From assembly GCA_012184525.1 (NCBI GenBank), contig WOFQ01000060.1, forward strand, positions 160,720 through 224,719: a stretch of 64,000 nt of DNA, given 5' to 3'. The position numbers and the translations under genes are program-made. Position 1 is the first letter of the stretch. Each line of letters opens with the position of its first letter. Source of the stretch: Xenoacremonium recifei (Eukaryota; Ascomycota; Sordariomycetes; Hypocreales; Nectriaceae). Below, piece by piece: positions 23,454-35,432 of the stretch. The notes under the pieces were generated by a model, which was not told where the DNA came from, made no database searches, and worked only from the letters and a program-made list of their open reading frames with translations.

Positions 23454-26400
23454 ATGAGTCACCTACTTTGGAAATATTACTGGGAAAACGATGTCGACAG
23501 ATTTCGACGTCTGCTGGCACCTACCAGCTACAATGCCCAGTCCGTATCCAAGAGCCCAGCGATAGGAGGAGGAGGGCCGTTCTTAGGTGGCAGTCCCGGT
23601 GGAATCGGAACCTCGCCGCGAACCTCGACCAAAATTCGACGGGCTTCCGGGCATCCTCAGACCCCAGGCAGAGCCAAGGATGCGAACAACTTGGGAAGAT
23701 CCGAGATCAATAGCCGCGACCATGCTGGCTTGACTGTACTGCTGCGAGCCGCATCCTCGACCGAGCCGAATGCTCGAGACTTCGTCGAAGCCCTCATCGA
23801 ACACCCCGCCATCGACCTCTATGCTCAGGACCCGGAGAGTGGCTGGAATGCCCTTCACCGATCGTTATATGCTGGAAATGTCTCCATTGCGCGACTACTG
23901 CTGGAAAAGGAGCGCGTGGACCTGACGAGCCATAACCTCAGTTCTGTCAACAAGGTTGGGCTATTGATCAAGACGAAAGACCATGAAGGCAACAGTCCCT
24001 TTGATGTGTATAATTCGACGATTGCTACGAGGTCTTTGAATCTGAGTGATGACGAGAGTAGCACGGATAGTGACTCTGATAGTGGTGATAGCTTGGGGGA
24101 TGGTGATCAGTAGTGAGTGGTTGCGCGTCTCCTATATCTCCGACGTACTGACGATTTGAAAGCACCGTCAAATTGAGCCATGGTCATCATCCTTCAGTAG
24201 ACGGAGATGAACTATTCATGTTCGGAAGCAACAAGAATCTGTCCTTGGGAGTTGGTGATGAGGATGACCGGCAGTATCCGGAGCGTATACATCTCAAGAG
24301 ACCCGATGATCTTCTACAAAGATTCTATGAATCTTATCTCAAAGACTTGGACATGGATATTCCTGAAGTTCTGGTTGATCTGGATGATATCCCGACACTT
24401 GTTCGGAATTATCCTCTGGTTATCCATGATGTGGCCATGTCCAAGCTGCACAGCGCTATCCTGACTACTGACCCTACCTCAAATCTGTATGTCTGTGGAG
24501 TTGGAAGAGGCGGAAGACTGGGCCTAGGGGACGAAAACACGCAGTTTAGGTTCGTTCCAGTCGACGGGCCTCTGGCAGATAAGAAGGTGCACCAAGTCGC
24601 TCTCGGACAGAATCATACCATGGCCATTGTCGGCAACGGTGAACTTTGGACATGGGGGCTGAACTCCAACTCACAACTCGGATACACCCTGCCTCCACCT
24701 ATGAAAGCTGACGAAGAGCCGATGAGCCTCATTCCCCGTCAAATATTTGGATCATTGAAGAAGGAGGTCATTCTTGGAGTCGCCGCTTCGAGTCACCACT
24801 CTGTCGCCCACACAGGCTCATCCTTATACTGTTGGGGCCGAAATGTCGGCCAGCTGGCCCTTATGGACGCTGATTCGAGGTCTTTGGAAATACAGAACAC
24901 ACCTCGCAAGGTTGCAGCGTCACTCTTGACTGCCCCGATTGAGATGGTCTCGGCGATTGACAAAGCCACCACGGTTTTGCTCTCAAATCATTCCGTCTGG
25001 GTTTTCGCAAATTACGGCTACAACCTAGTCAAGTTCCCGATTCCTGATGCGTTCAAGAACCTCAACCTGACTACAACCTTCTACTCCACACGCCACGGCT
25101 CGGATCGAAGGATTAGTTATGTGACTTCTGGCGGCGAAACCATCGCTGCTGTAACCGCCGGTGGTGACTTGTACACGATGCAACTGAATCACAGGGGGGA
25201 TCCAAGTCAATCTGTCGCTTCTACGACCAATCCTGTCAAGATCAAGAGTGCATTGACTCAACCGCAGTGCATTTGGGATTCCCGGAAGGACGGGGTGGTG
25301 TCCGTGGGGGTTGGCGAGCACGGATCAGTCATCATCTGCACGCAGTCTGGAGCGGTTTGGAAACGAGTCAAACGTACAAAGGGCAAGACGACAGGATTCA
25401 TCCAGTCCAATGGCGCGAAGAAGAAGGACTTTAAGTTTCAACGTGTCCCGTGCATAACGAATTGTACTGCCGTCAGGAGTTCCATCTTTGGAGCCTTTTC
25501 AGCTATTCGAAAGGACAGCAAAGTCATGTCAGAGGAGATCGGAGTTGATGGCCAAACTCTCAGAGATGATATCGGCTCACTCCTTTGTCTCCGTGACTTT
25601 GGGTCCCCCGAACCAAGCACGAAAACGAGAGAAGCTCGCAAAGCATGGTTTACAGCGATTGAGAGAGATAGACAAGGACCTATCACTTACGAGATCCTGA
25701 AGTCTGCGGATATTGAGGCCGATCTGCTTTACTGGTTAAAGGCCAGCTCTTCCCAGTATGACGATCTTGATCTAGAGATCTGCTCGTCATCATCGCCGGA
25801 CTTGAAGATACCCGTACATAGTTGGGTTCTCGCTGGAAGAAGCTCCGCACTCCGCCATGCTTTTGCGGAAAGTCGTCTCCTACGCTCGACCTACGAAAAC
25901 GAAGCTTTCAAGATTGAACACGTTCAGAACAGAGCGCTCTTGACCCTGTTCGAGACTGACATTTTCACCCTTCTCAACCTGGTTGTATACTCGTACCAGG
26001 ACAAGATTGTCCCTGTTTGGAAGTACACAAAGGAGTCACCACCGCATGCATTCCGTTTTCGCCATGTACGAACAGAGTTGATGAAGCTCGCCACACTGTT
26101 GGCTATGCCGAAACTCGAAGCGGCTGTGCGACTGCAAGCTGGAGTGGAGGCATCTCTGGACCTGGATTTCAAGGACGCTATTTCTCACGATGAGTACTTC
26201 GATGACGGCGATGTTATCGTAGAACTTGATGGGACGGACATGGCGCTACACAGCCAGCTTATCTGTCAAAGATGTCCCTTTTTCGAAGGCTTGTTCTTTG
26301 GTCGATCCCAAGGTCAATGGTTGGCAAGCCGCCGAGACGAACTCGATTCAACAGACAAAGTCAGCATTGACCTGAAGCATATCAACCCCGAAACTTTCAA

Positions 26401-28363
26401 CTATGTCATTGCGTATCTCTACGCAGATGTGGGAAAAGAACTGTTCAACGATGTCGTTGCAGATACAATCGATGATCTGTGTGACATTGTTCTGAATGTG
26501 ATGAGTGTTGCGAATGAGCTCATGCTGGACCGCCTCTCCCAAATTTGTCAATCTTTGATTGGTAAATTTGTGACGACTCGGAATATTTCAAATCTTCTCA
26601 ACGAGATCAGCCCTTGTTCGGTCACGAAGTTTAAAGATGCTGGCTTGGAGTACATTTGTCTTCAGCTCGAGTCCATGCTAGAAAACCACCTCCTTGACGA
26701 TCTTGACGAAGATCTTCTCCTAGAGCTCGATGAAGTGGTTCGGGACAATCAGCTTGCGCGACAGCCCTTTGTGAGGAGTGGCCGAGCTGAACTTCTACTG
26801 CATGAGAAAAACCCCGATCTGGTGGGCGATATCGATGAAGAACGGCAAGTCAGGGTGAAAGACATGGCATTCAAGCTGAGCCAGAAAGAAGACGAAAGGA
26901 AGCTGTCTTCCTCTTTCAAGACCCGCATGGGCAGTTTAGACGATTTCTTGTCGTTTCAAACTCCTGATACTGGTCGACGAAAGTCAAGGAGCGCACGGGT
27001 TGAAGCCCCCAGCCCCAGCTTGCGGCCGAAGAAATCCCAAGGCGATCTGATATTCGACATGGAAGAAGAGGGTTTGTCTGGTCTTAGTAGCCCTGCATCA
27101 CCTGTGGCTAAACCAACGGACGCTCAGGCGCTCGCCAGCGGGTCTCTACCCCGAGTACCAAAGTCCTGGGGTGAATCGAGAGATCTGGATATCGCAGAGC
27201 CGATCCCAAGTCCTGGTCCTGATGGTCTTCATCTCGAGTCGATATCACCCGTCATGGGCTCAACACCATCTCGCGGCCCAGTGCCCTTGGGAACCTCGAT
27301 ACCAAAGCAGGGCGTCCCTTGGGCTACGAGTCTAGCCACAGCAAAGCTCGACTTGAAGGATATCATGTCAGAGGCCTCGTCCAAGTCGGCCCTTACAGCC
27401 GGGCTCGACGAGCAGAGGAGGCTGGATGCTGCGATGGGCAACAAACCTCAGACTAAAGTTTCACAAAAGGAACGAAAGAAGCAACTCCAGCTCCAGGCGG
27501 CTGCACAAGCTGCTGCGAAACAGGAGGAGGCCAGTCGGGTCCCGTGGGAAAAGGTGCCGGCCGGCGGACGAGCAGCACCCGCGCCATGGAAATCGGCATC
27601 TCCTGCGCCCAAGACGTCGCTTAGAGATGCCATGGCGAGCGAGTCAAGGATGCCCCGAGCGGTGTCGGCTAGTGCGAAGCCTCTGGTAGCGTCAGAAACC
27701 ACGGCAAAGTCGACAGTTCGAAGAACCGCGTCACCCGACACCAGATTCCCGGGACAAAGTCGCACGAGTGGTTCCTCGGCGTCGGGAGCGGCGGGGTCGA
27801 GCGCGGGGACGGCCGGACAGGCCCAGAAGAAGCCGCTGGTGCCACACTCCAAGTCGTACATCACAACGGCACCCAAGGCCGAGCCGACGCTGGGCTTGAG
27901 CATGGCGGATATCATTGGGCAGCAGAAGCGCGAGCAGGAGCTGGTCAAGGAGGCGGTTGCGAAGCGGTCGCTGCAGGAGATTCAACAGGAGCAAGCGTTC
28001 CAGGAGTGGTGGGACCAGGAGAGCCGACGGGCTCAGGAGGAGGAGGCCCGGAAGAAGCACCGGAGCAGAGATAAGGACGACGGCAAAGGCGCGCGGCGGG
28101 GTCGTCGGGGCAGAGGCGGCGGCAAAGGTCGAACCAGCGAAGCGGCGCAGAGCGGTATCGGTACCGACGGCAGTGGACCAGGAGGACGGAGTCCGAGCAC
28201 GGGAGCGGCTGGCAGTGCAAGCGCAAACACGAGTGCCAAAGCGAGTACGACGACGACGAGCACGCGCGGGGGAGGCGGCGGAGGGGGAGGGCGAGGAGGA
28301 GCATCTTCATCATTCTCATCTACTAGAGGCAAAGGCGTCAAGGGCCGGGGCGGCAAGTCGTGA
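23454..28363 (+). CDS. large ankyrin-RCC1-BTB-BTB protein (IBtk-like architecture)
   Basis: Exons 23454-24112 and 24163-28363 give 1619 residues. The intron joins DQ to YTVKLSHGHH in frame. Ankyrin-like repeats occupy about residues 90-170. RCC1-type repeats follow at about 225-610 (blocks such as GRLGLGDENTQF, WTWGLNSNSQLGY). The first BTB/POZ domain starts near 755 (VHSWVLAGRSSALRHAF) and the second near 900 (LHSQLICQRCPFFEGLFFG). The last ~600 residues are low-complexity, basic and end in an RGG/Gly-rich tail. The order matches the inhibitor-of-Btk family, where BTB domains recruit Cul3 ubiquitin ligase; applying that role here is inference. The RGG tail suggests RNA binding. Confidence 0.85.
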
Positions 28364-30422
28364 TTGGTGTCTGAAGCTCATCCAGTGGCTACACAACCAG
28401 ACCCGAACGAGGGAGGCAGGCTTGGAGTTGAATGCGTGTTGTTTGACATTCTGGACCGGTTCGAGTACATATTTTTGTGTATTGGCTAGTGACTTGTTGT
28501 ATGGTACTTAATAGAACTACGAGTGATAAGTCCGCAATGGTCAAGAATCTCTGCTCCGGAGTCCTAATCTGAATACAAACTGGAGATGGGACAAAGAGGT
28601 GTTCTCGGGAGATGCAGCACTCCGAAATTACACCACAGTATGGCCCTTTCGGCCATGTGCAGGCGCTGCAACGGGCAACGAACGGGGCTTCAGTCAACAA
28701 AGGGTCTTGTCTTGCGCATGTGCGCGTCTCACCATCAAGGTGGTGGCACTGGCGGCGGTGCGTCCATGAACTAACGTATCTGTCATAGCCCCTTGCCGGT
28801 GACTCTGTCTAACGGCTGGGCCTGACTAGCCTAGCAACGGCGAAGAGCGTGACATGCGACAAAGGGAGTTGAGAACAGAGGGTCTTATCGTGGCTCGATG
28901 ATCCAGTACAGTCCAGTCCAGTTGACCTGCCTGGTGGTCAGCTTAGCTTACCTTATCTGACGAACACCGGGCCGGTGCTGGAGCTGGAGCGAGATAAGAC
29001 GTGGTTATCACTCTGGATAAGGCTAAAGAGGGATGTGCTCATCATGCCGGGATAAACCAAGCACTATGACCAGGACGGTAAGACGCGGCTGGAGGGATGG
29101 CTGCATGGGCTCTGAGAAACGATGCACTGCATCTGCGAAGAGCGTGCAACGTGTGTCCTCTGTAGGTACTTATACCTACCTAAGCTGAGGGTGGGATGTG
29201 AGAGAGCTCAAGACCCATGGAGAGGGTGCGTGGGGAACGAGAACAGGCAAATCACGGCGCAGCAGGACGGTGACTGACTGCCTGTGCCTGATGCAGCTCT
29301 GACTTGTGCTGAGGGAAGAGGCAAAGACAGATGCAGGTCGAGGTTCGCTTGCTGCTGGCGTGCAGGCATCGAGGTGTGTCGATTTCTCGTTCCATTCCTG
29401 CGTGCATGAGAATGCGGCGGCGCCAGGCTTTGTTATGTATTGCGATAATGCGATAATGCGAATAATGCCGCCGGGCATGAGACCCAGAACGATGACGACA
29501 ATGGGCTGGGCGATGGCTATCACCCGTACCTATCACAGGTACCTTGCCTGCCCAGTTGCGGCAGACAGCACGGATGTACCTGCTAAGGCCTGAATGCTAG
29601 GCATGTACTTGTACTGTGCATCTGATCCAGTACTCCATCCACTCCGCCGCTCCACCCCAACATCCACGCCCGCGCCCACTTCCCACCCGCCCGCTTCTCA
29701 TGGCCGCCTCCCATCCCATCCCATCCCATCCATCCCTCTTCGACAATCCATGTCTGCCCTGCTGCTCCATCACGAGGACCTTCTTAGACGGTTCCAGAGA
29801 CACTGAGGCGCTGCAGAGTCTTGTCTTGTCCCTCAATCTCTCCCTCCTTCATCCGTCGAACTACGACCTTGCCGTCCCTCCCTCCCTCCCTCTGATGCCA
29901 CCACCGCCTACACCACCTCCAGCTCCGGCCTAGACGCTCGCTCCCCTGCATCGACCACGGCCGTCTAGGACTCAATTCACTGACTCAATCGGCCGTCCCT
30001 TGGAAGCCTGGTCAGCCTCAATCACGGCAGCGGGGACTTTGGATAGCTCGCGAATCATCGGGCTCCTGAGGACTCGCAAAAGCGACCCCCCGGCCGTTCG
30101 TTGCCTGCGACTGGACTGCAGCTTGCCGCTCGGTTGCCACGACCCCGGATTTTTCTACTTGCTTCTTTTGCTGTGCTGGACTGGGCTGGGCCATAGACCA
30201 CCGTCCAGGTCACCACTCTTTTGTCTCTGCCATCCCCCTTCAACCTGTCAAGACATGAACCATGGATAAGTTGGTCCGGTGGAAGGCCATTATCCCCATT
30301 CCTGCTTGATCCCATCTCTAGCGCCCTCCCGACCCCTCAATCCGAGATTCATCGCTTGGCAGCTTCTACCCTCCCGCCAGCCAACTCATCCTCCCGTCGA
30401 GCTCTCGGAACGGTGAACCGCG
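28364..30422. other. 2-kb gene-free region upstream of ATG13
   Basis: No gene supported. Contains small palindromic GTACCT/AGGTAC clusters around 29165-29610, a short ATAATGCG repeat near 29445, and a C-rich leader from about 29630 with a CATCC-type repeat near 29710. Confidence 0.5.
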
Positions 30423-33311
30423 ATGCATCAACAACCTAGGGCGCCCCCGAGGGTGACCTCACCGGCCTCCGCACCACAGACCGCCATGTCACGAACGAAT
30501 AGCACTCGGGACGCTGCCCGAGGGGGCCGTTCAAGGGCCGGCTCGGCGTTGTCGTCCAGAGACACCCTCGGTTCCCCCACGATCGAGAAGGGCCCTATCT
30601 TGGGTCCTCCTGCTGATTCGGTCAAGAAGCTGGACCAGATCATTCAGGTGCGTGCAGATTGTGGCGAGACCGGATGGGATGGCAGGGGGAGACGGCAATT
30701 AATGCTGATGGTGTCATGCAGAACTTCTACAGCAAGGTTGCTTCGGTCGTCCTTGATTCCCGGATGAAACTAAAATACAAACGAGACCCAAACGGTCTCC
30801 CAAAACTTAGCAAATGGGTGGGTTTCGTTCCTGAATTACTTCTCAAGCCCCCTGGCTGATGGACCGGCACCGCTGTAGTTCCAACTCGAGACCGCCGAGA
30901 TCGATGACTTCAGGGAAGAACTCAAGATCTGGAAGACTTGCGGCAGCTTCGAAAACATACCTCCTGCGATGATCATCGAGATCTACCTCGACACCTCCAA
31001 GCTAAAAGACAACCAGAGTCTCGTCACTGTTGACGAGAATGGCAAGAGGTGGGATGTCATGGAACAGCTCAACGCCTTCGAGTCGTCATCTTCGGCCGGT
31101 TCCTCTCCGTCTCGGAAAGGCTCAGAAGTCATTATTGAGCGATGGCGTGTAGAGCTTAAAAGAGGTGGCACGGTCCCAACCGATGACTTTGGCCCCATAC
31201 TGCCAACCATATATAAGAAAGCCATCGTGTTCTTTCGTTCCCTGTTCGCTGCGGCTCGATTGCTACCGTCTTGGAAGTTTGCCAGCCAAGGCCCGGCTAA
31301 GAATTCGCATCCGGCGCTGACACCGCGTTGCCGCATCACCATGTCCGAGCCGAGTCGGCAAGGTCCTGATCGCCTCAAGACGCCCATCGATGGTCGTTCA
31401 GATCCTACCAACGAGTACCTTTTTGGCGACCTCGAAGTGCCGGTTGGACGACTGAGCACGACCGTGACGTACCGCAACGATTGTGCTTTTCGGATTGATG
31501 ATTCCGAATCGCTGCTTAGCTCGCGGTTCATGGTCGTAGACGAGAACCTATTCAGACCCTCAATATCGTCCAGAAATCAACTGTCTCGAGAGCCCATCAT
31601 GGAGGTCGGTTCACTTCGAGATCATCAGCCCCGCCCTGCTGTCAATAACCTTCAGCAAACTTATGGTAGTTTGTCGACATTCCACGGCCAGAACCCTCTA
31701 GGCACAAGCCCTATCTCAGCTCTTCGAGCAGTGCGACCTCCGGGTTCCGATACCAGCTCGCCCCCCGGGTCATACCCTCTCAACAATGATATCGAAGTGC
31801 CAAACTCATTACCCATAAGTCGAACTTCTGCACAGCGACCTCCATTGAGGGTCAACAACGAGAGCTCAAGTCGCCGGCAGTCCATCTCATTCCAACCCTT
31901 CAAGGCCGGGTCACTATCTGGATCACCTATTACTCGACACATAGAACCTGAATCGCCTGCCTCGCCACATTCTCTAACTCGGCCTCCTGCCGTACCCTCC
32001 TTGTCGCAGCCAAGAACTCGTACATCCTTAACGGCAGGCATGCCCGCATCACTTCGAGGTGGCCCTCATCCCACCAATGAGCCAGCAATGACCAGCTCGC
32101 CACGACCAGCTTCGACAAGCCGATACAGCAGTAGCTTTACGCATCGTCGAGGTCGCCCGTCGTTTGGCGGCGCTAGCAGAGCCGGAGATGACGAACAGGG
32201 AAGCAGTGGGAGACAGAGTCTCGCCTCTTCCGTTGCGCAGCCTGGTTCTGGTCTACTGGCTGAAGTCGGAGGCACAAGCTCGGGGTCCCTCTATAATGAA
32301 GATGATAATATCTCTGAGTTTTTGAAGGCCCTTGATAGCAAGAAGACGCTGAAGAGTTTTGAAACGAGCGGTCGAGGCGACTCTGCTACGAACAGGACCG
32401 TAGCACAGCTTTCAAAGTTCCATTTGATGAGAGAGTCGAACAACGCCTTGACAGATTCGATGACTTCATCGATGCAAATGAACCGATCGTCGAGTTCGTC
32501 GAGCAGACAGATGACGAGCGTGCCTAGCATGGCTGGCCCAGCGGGCGCATCAGCTTCGATGGAATCTTCTCCGGGAAAGCCAATGTCGCCTCATACACAG
32601 CATACGCCTGCGGTTCCGTCACGACTGAGCGAGAACTCCATCATTGACTACAGTAGACCAACATCTCGGCAGCCCGATGATGCACCTTCAGGGCCGTCGA
32701 GGGAGGACACTATAACACAGGATGGGACTACAGCTATTGACATTCCCCTATCGCCGCGGTTAACCTCTTACCAACGAAGGGCTAGCTCTGTCGCTCAAAA
32801 GAACCGCGCATCGGCGGAGGATGATGAGGCGGAACTGGCGTTTGCTCATCGAAGTGTGAGCCTCGGAGCTGAGGAACGGCTCCGACCAGCCGTGAGTGCA
32901 TTGCGGGGAAAGCAAATACGATCCGAAGGGGCTGGTAGCGCAGGTGAAGCCGGGCCAAGCGGCCTTCAGCCAGCAGCCGAGATCCAAACGGCTGCAGAAT
33001 CGACCGACATGATGCAGCATGGATCAGCAGAAGATAACCCTCCTGAGGGACTGATCCCCATCGCTCCATCGAGCTCGCCTTTTGGACGCCGACGATACGT
33101 GGGTATGGGCGTTGGCAATGTGTCCCGAGGAACACCACCACAGTCTTCCCGTGGTAGCTTCACGGGTTCCATCAGTAGACTCGTGCGTGGAGATGACGAG
33201 TCTGTGGGCGAGGAACCGCTTGTATTCGACTTTTCCGAGATGGATGCGCAGGGACGACGAAGCATGGAGGAAGGAAGAGGAGGAACTCAACGACGCGGAT
33301 GGTTGAGCTAA
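30423..33311 (+). CDS. ATG13: autophagy protein Atg13
   Basis: Atg13 is the regulatory subunit of the Atg1 kinase complex that starts autophagosome formation and is phosphorylated by TORC1 when nutrients are plentiful. Exons 30423-30647, 30722-30817 and 30879-33311 give 917 residues, in the range of filamentous-fungal Atg13. The HORMA domain spans roughly residues 60-330, with recognisable blocks KLDQIIQNFYSKVASVVLDS and FRPSISSRN at its end. The remaining two thirds are Ser/Pro-rich and disordered, as expected for the Atg1- and Atg17-binding region. The first ATG is used; an in-frame ATG 63 bases downstream is an alternative. Confidence 0.93.
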
Positions 33312-33894
33312 ACGATCTTGGCGAGCATTTGAGCGATACGACAACAGTATAGACTCCATGGGACGAACTATCCGAGGCGACAAAGCGCATTGCGTCCCCA
33401 CACATTTGGAGATTCCTGTGGTTCATTCTTCTTACATTGTTATTATTTCATCATCTGGCGCACGGGCATGAATTGGCCCTCTTAGAGGATTGCATCTCAG
33501 ATTGACAGTACGGATACTTGGGCAAGATATCATGGGTACGTAAGGGGAGTTTTTGTTGGAAAGAGAGGGGCTCCGGTGCCAGCAACGTGAATTGTATCGG
33601 GATGTAGAAAGCAAGCGTCATTGCATGCGGCGTGGACATGAATTGGGCAGACTTGGTATATAAACCAGGTGTGGTATATAAGATTGGGGGATGGGACGCT
33701 GAGGAGGATGCGTCGAGGTAGAATAGGAGAGAAAATATATACTGTATTGTCCGAGGAGAATGTTTTGCGGGTTTGAGTGTGGCTGCATGATGGAGTAATG
33801 TTGTTTACACGGGATACCACTGATGATACATAACTCTAGGTAAAAGGAATCCTCCGATGTTCAATAATACTTTTCTAGTTAAGACTGAACCTGA
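33312..33894. other. convergent spacer between ATG13 and the lyase gene
   Basis: Holds the 3' ends of two convergent genes. It marks the left border of the accessory metabolic island. No other feature seen. Confidence 0.5.
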
Positions 33895-35066
33895 TCAAGA
33901 CTGCCACTGATGCCCATTGGCACCATTGGGCCGCCCATCATACTGATACCGCTCTTCTAGCTGATAGTACTTATTAAAACCAACTCCATCACACACTTCC
34001 GCATAGGACAAGACCTCGGGAGGCTTTCCCACCAGCAGTGAAGCCTTCACTCCCTCCAAGGCGTCTCGGATGCTCTTCAACTTAGCAGCGACGAGAGTCC
34101 AGGGGTACGCCACGGCTGAGTAGCCGAGTTCTCCGAGGTCCTTGGCCGACAAGTTCTCTGTCTTTCCTCCCTCAATGATGTTTGCGAAGACGGGGAAGTC
34201 GAGGTCCTTTCGCAGCCGGGCCATGGATTCGCGGTCTGGAAGGGCCTCGACGAAGACTGCGTCCACGCCAATCTCAATGGCCTGCCGGGCTCGGGTGAGA
34301 GCTTCGTCGTATCCGTGGATCAGACTGTCTGTTCGTGCGAGGATCCAGATGTCCTGGCCTTCGTTGCGGGCGTCAACGGCGGCTTGCCATCTGGCGTACG
34401 CTTCACTTCTGGATACTACGTTCTTTCCAGCAGTGTGACCACAGCCTAAGCTCAGATGTTAGTAAATCCTTTCCGTGGTTTTGACTGGCTTTTGGGCTGT
34501 TGTCGTACGCTTAGGCCAAGTTTGGTCTTCGATCATCACACCTGCAGCTCCTGCGAGGGCGAATCTGATCCAGCGACATATCAGCAAACAGAAGAACCAC
34601 AATAACATCGATGTCTTTGCGGAAGTACATACCCTTGAACTGTCCGCCGCACATTCATAGGGCTTCCGTATCCCGTATCCCCGTCAGCGATGATCGGTAC
34701 CGTGGTCTGGCGCACCACTTCCTGGATTTTGCCTGCCATTTCCTGAAAGGCAATGTAGCCGGTGTCAGGCAGCCCAAACGATGAAGCAACAGCGTAGCCA
34801 GCAAGAAAGACGACGGGGAACCCTGCTTCTTCGCACAGACGCGAGCTGAGGCCGTCATAGCTGCATACGTGCGCAACGATTTTGGAAGGGTCTTGGTGGG
34901 CTTCCTGCATCATGGCGCGGAGGCGGGAGGTCTGGATGGAGGGTATAGCGCCTCGGCAGTTGGAAAAGTCGACTTTGGGCTCTTTGCTGCCAGATTCCAG
35001 GTGAGGAGGCTTGCCTGTCTGGAACTGGAATGGGTAAGGCGTAGCACTGGTAGTTGACTTAGACAT
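33895..35066 (-). CDS. isocitrate-lyase/PEP-mutase superfamily C-C lyase
   Basis: Exons 35066-34633, 34564-34509 and 34445-33895 give 346 residues. The superfamily cleaves or rearranges 2-hydroxy or phosphonate acids on a TIM barrel with Mg2+. Metal-site acids appear in ADGDTGYG (about 127-134), and the catalytic-loop motif is KRCGH (about 163-167). The Cys is typical of C-C lyases (isocitrate, methylisocitrate, 2,3-dimethylmalate lyases, oxaloacetate acetylhydrolase) and argues against a true phosphonomutase. I chose the ATG at 35066 for its better context; in-frame ATGs at 35123 and 35192 would lengthen the N-terminus. It is divergent from a Zn2Cys6 regulator and lies in an island with a transporter and a dehydrogenase-dehydratase fusion, so a substituted malate is a reasonable substrate guess. 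Confidence 0.85.
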
Positions 35067-35204
35067 GATGGCTGGTTTGTAGAAGGTTGTTGATCCTGGG
35101 TGCGATATCGTGGCTTTGTTCATGTACAGCTCTTTGCGTAGATCGACAGTGTTTCCCCAGGATGATGCTCCTCCAATGAATTTATGTAGCATGAATACAG
35201 AGCT

Positions 35205-35221
35205 CCGATTCCGATCATCGG
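35205..35221. promoter_or_regulatory. CCG-N11-CGG element between lyase and regulator
   Basis: The sequence CCGATTCCGATCATCGG holds CCG-N11-CGG and, inside it, the palindrome CCGATCATCGG (35211-35221). Zn2Cys6 dimers commonly bind paired CGG/CCG half-sites. It sits in the divergent region of the regulator that would be expected to bind it. The fusion-gene promoter has a 17-base element with the same outer spacing. Confidence 0.4.
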
Positions 35222-35326
35222 AGGAACATCGTTTCCCCAGGTTTACTCGGACATGACGTACGTGGATGAGGAGGTAACTCTACGCTCGCTTACAGGCATC
35301 CTCCTGTCGGACCGGGACGGATATTG

Positions 35327-35333
35327 CCGGACA
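35327..35333 (+). promoter_or_regulatory. CCGGACA motif in the regulator leader
   Basis: CCGGACA, about 100 bases upstream of the regulator ATG. The same heptamer occurs upstream of the transporter and the fusion gene. Confidence 0.35.
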
Positions 35334-35432
35334 GCTCCGGAGTCCAGAACTATCCGCGAAACAACAACTGTTTGCCGTCCCTTTCCTGCTGCAACTGCTC
35401 TCTTCACAATCTGCGAACATCCCCTGTCTGCA

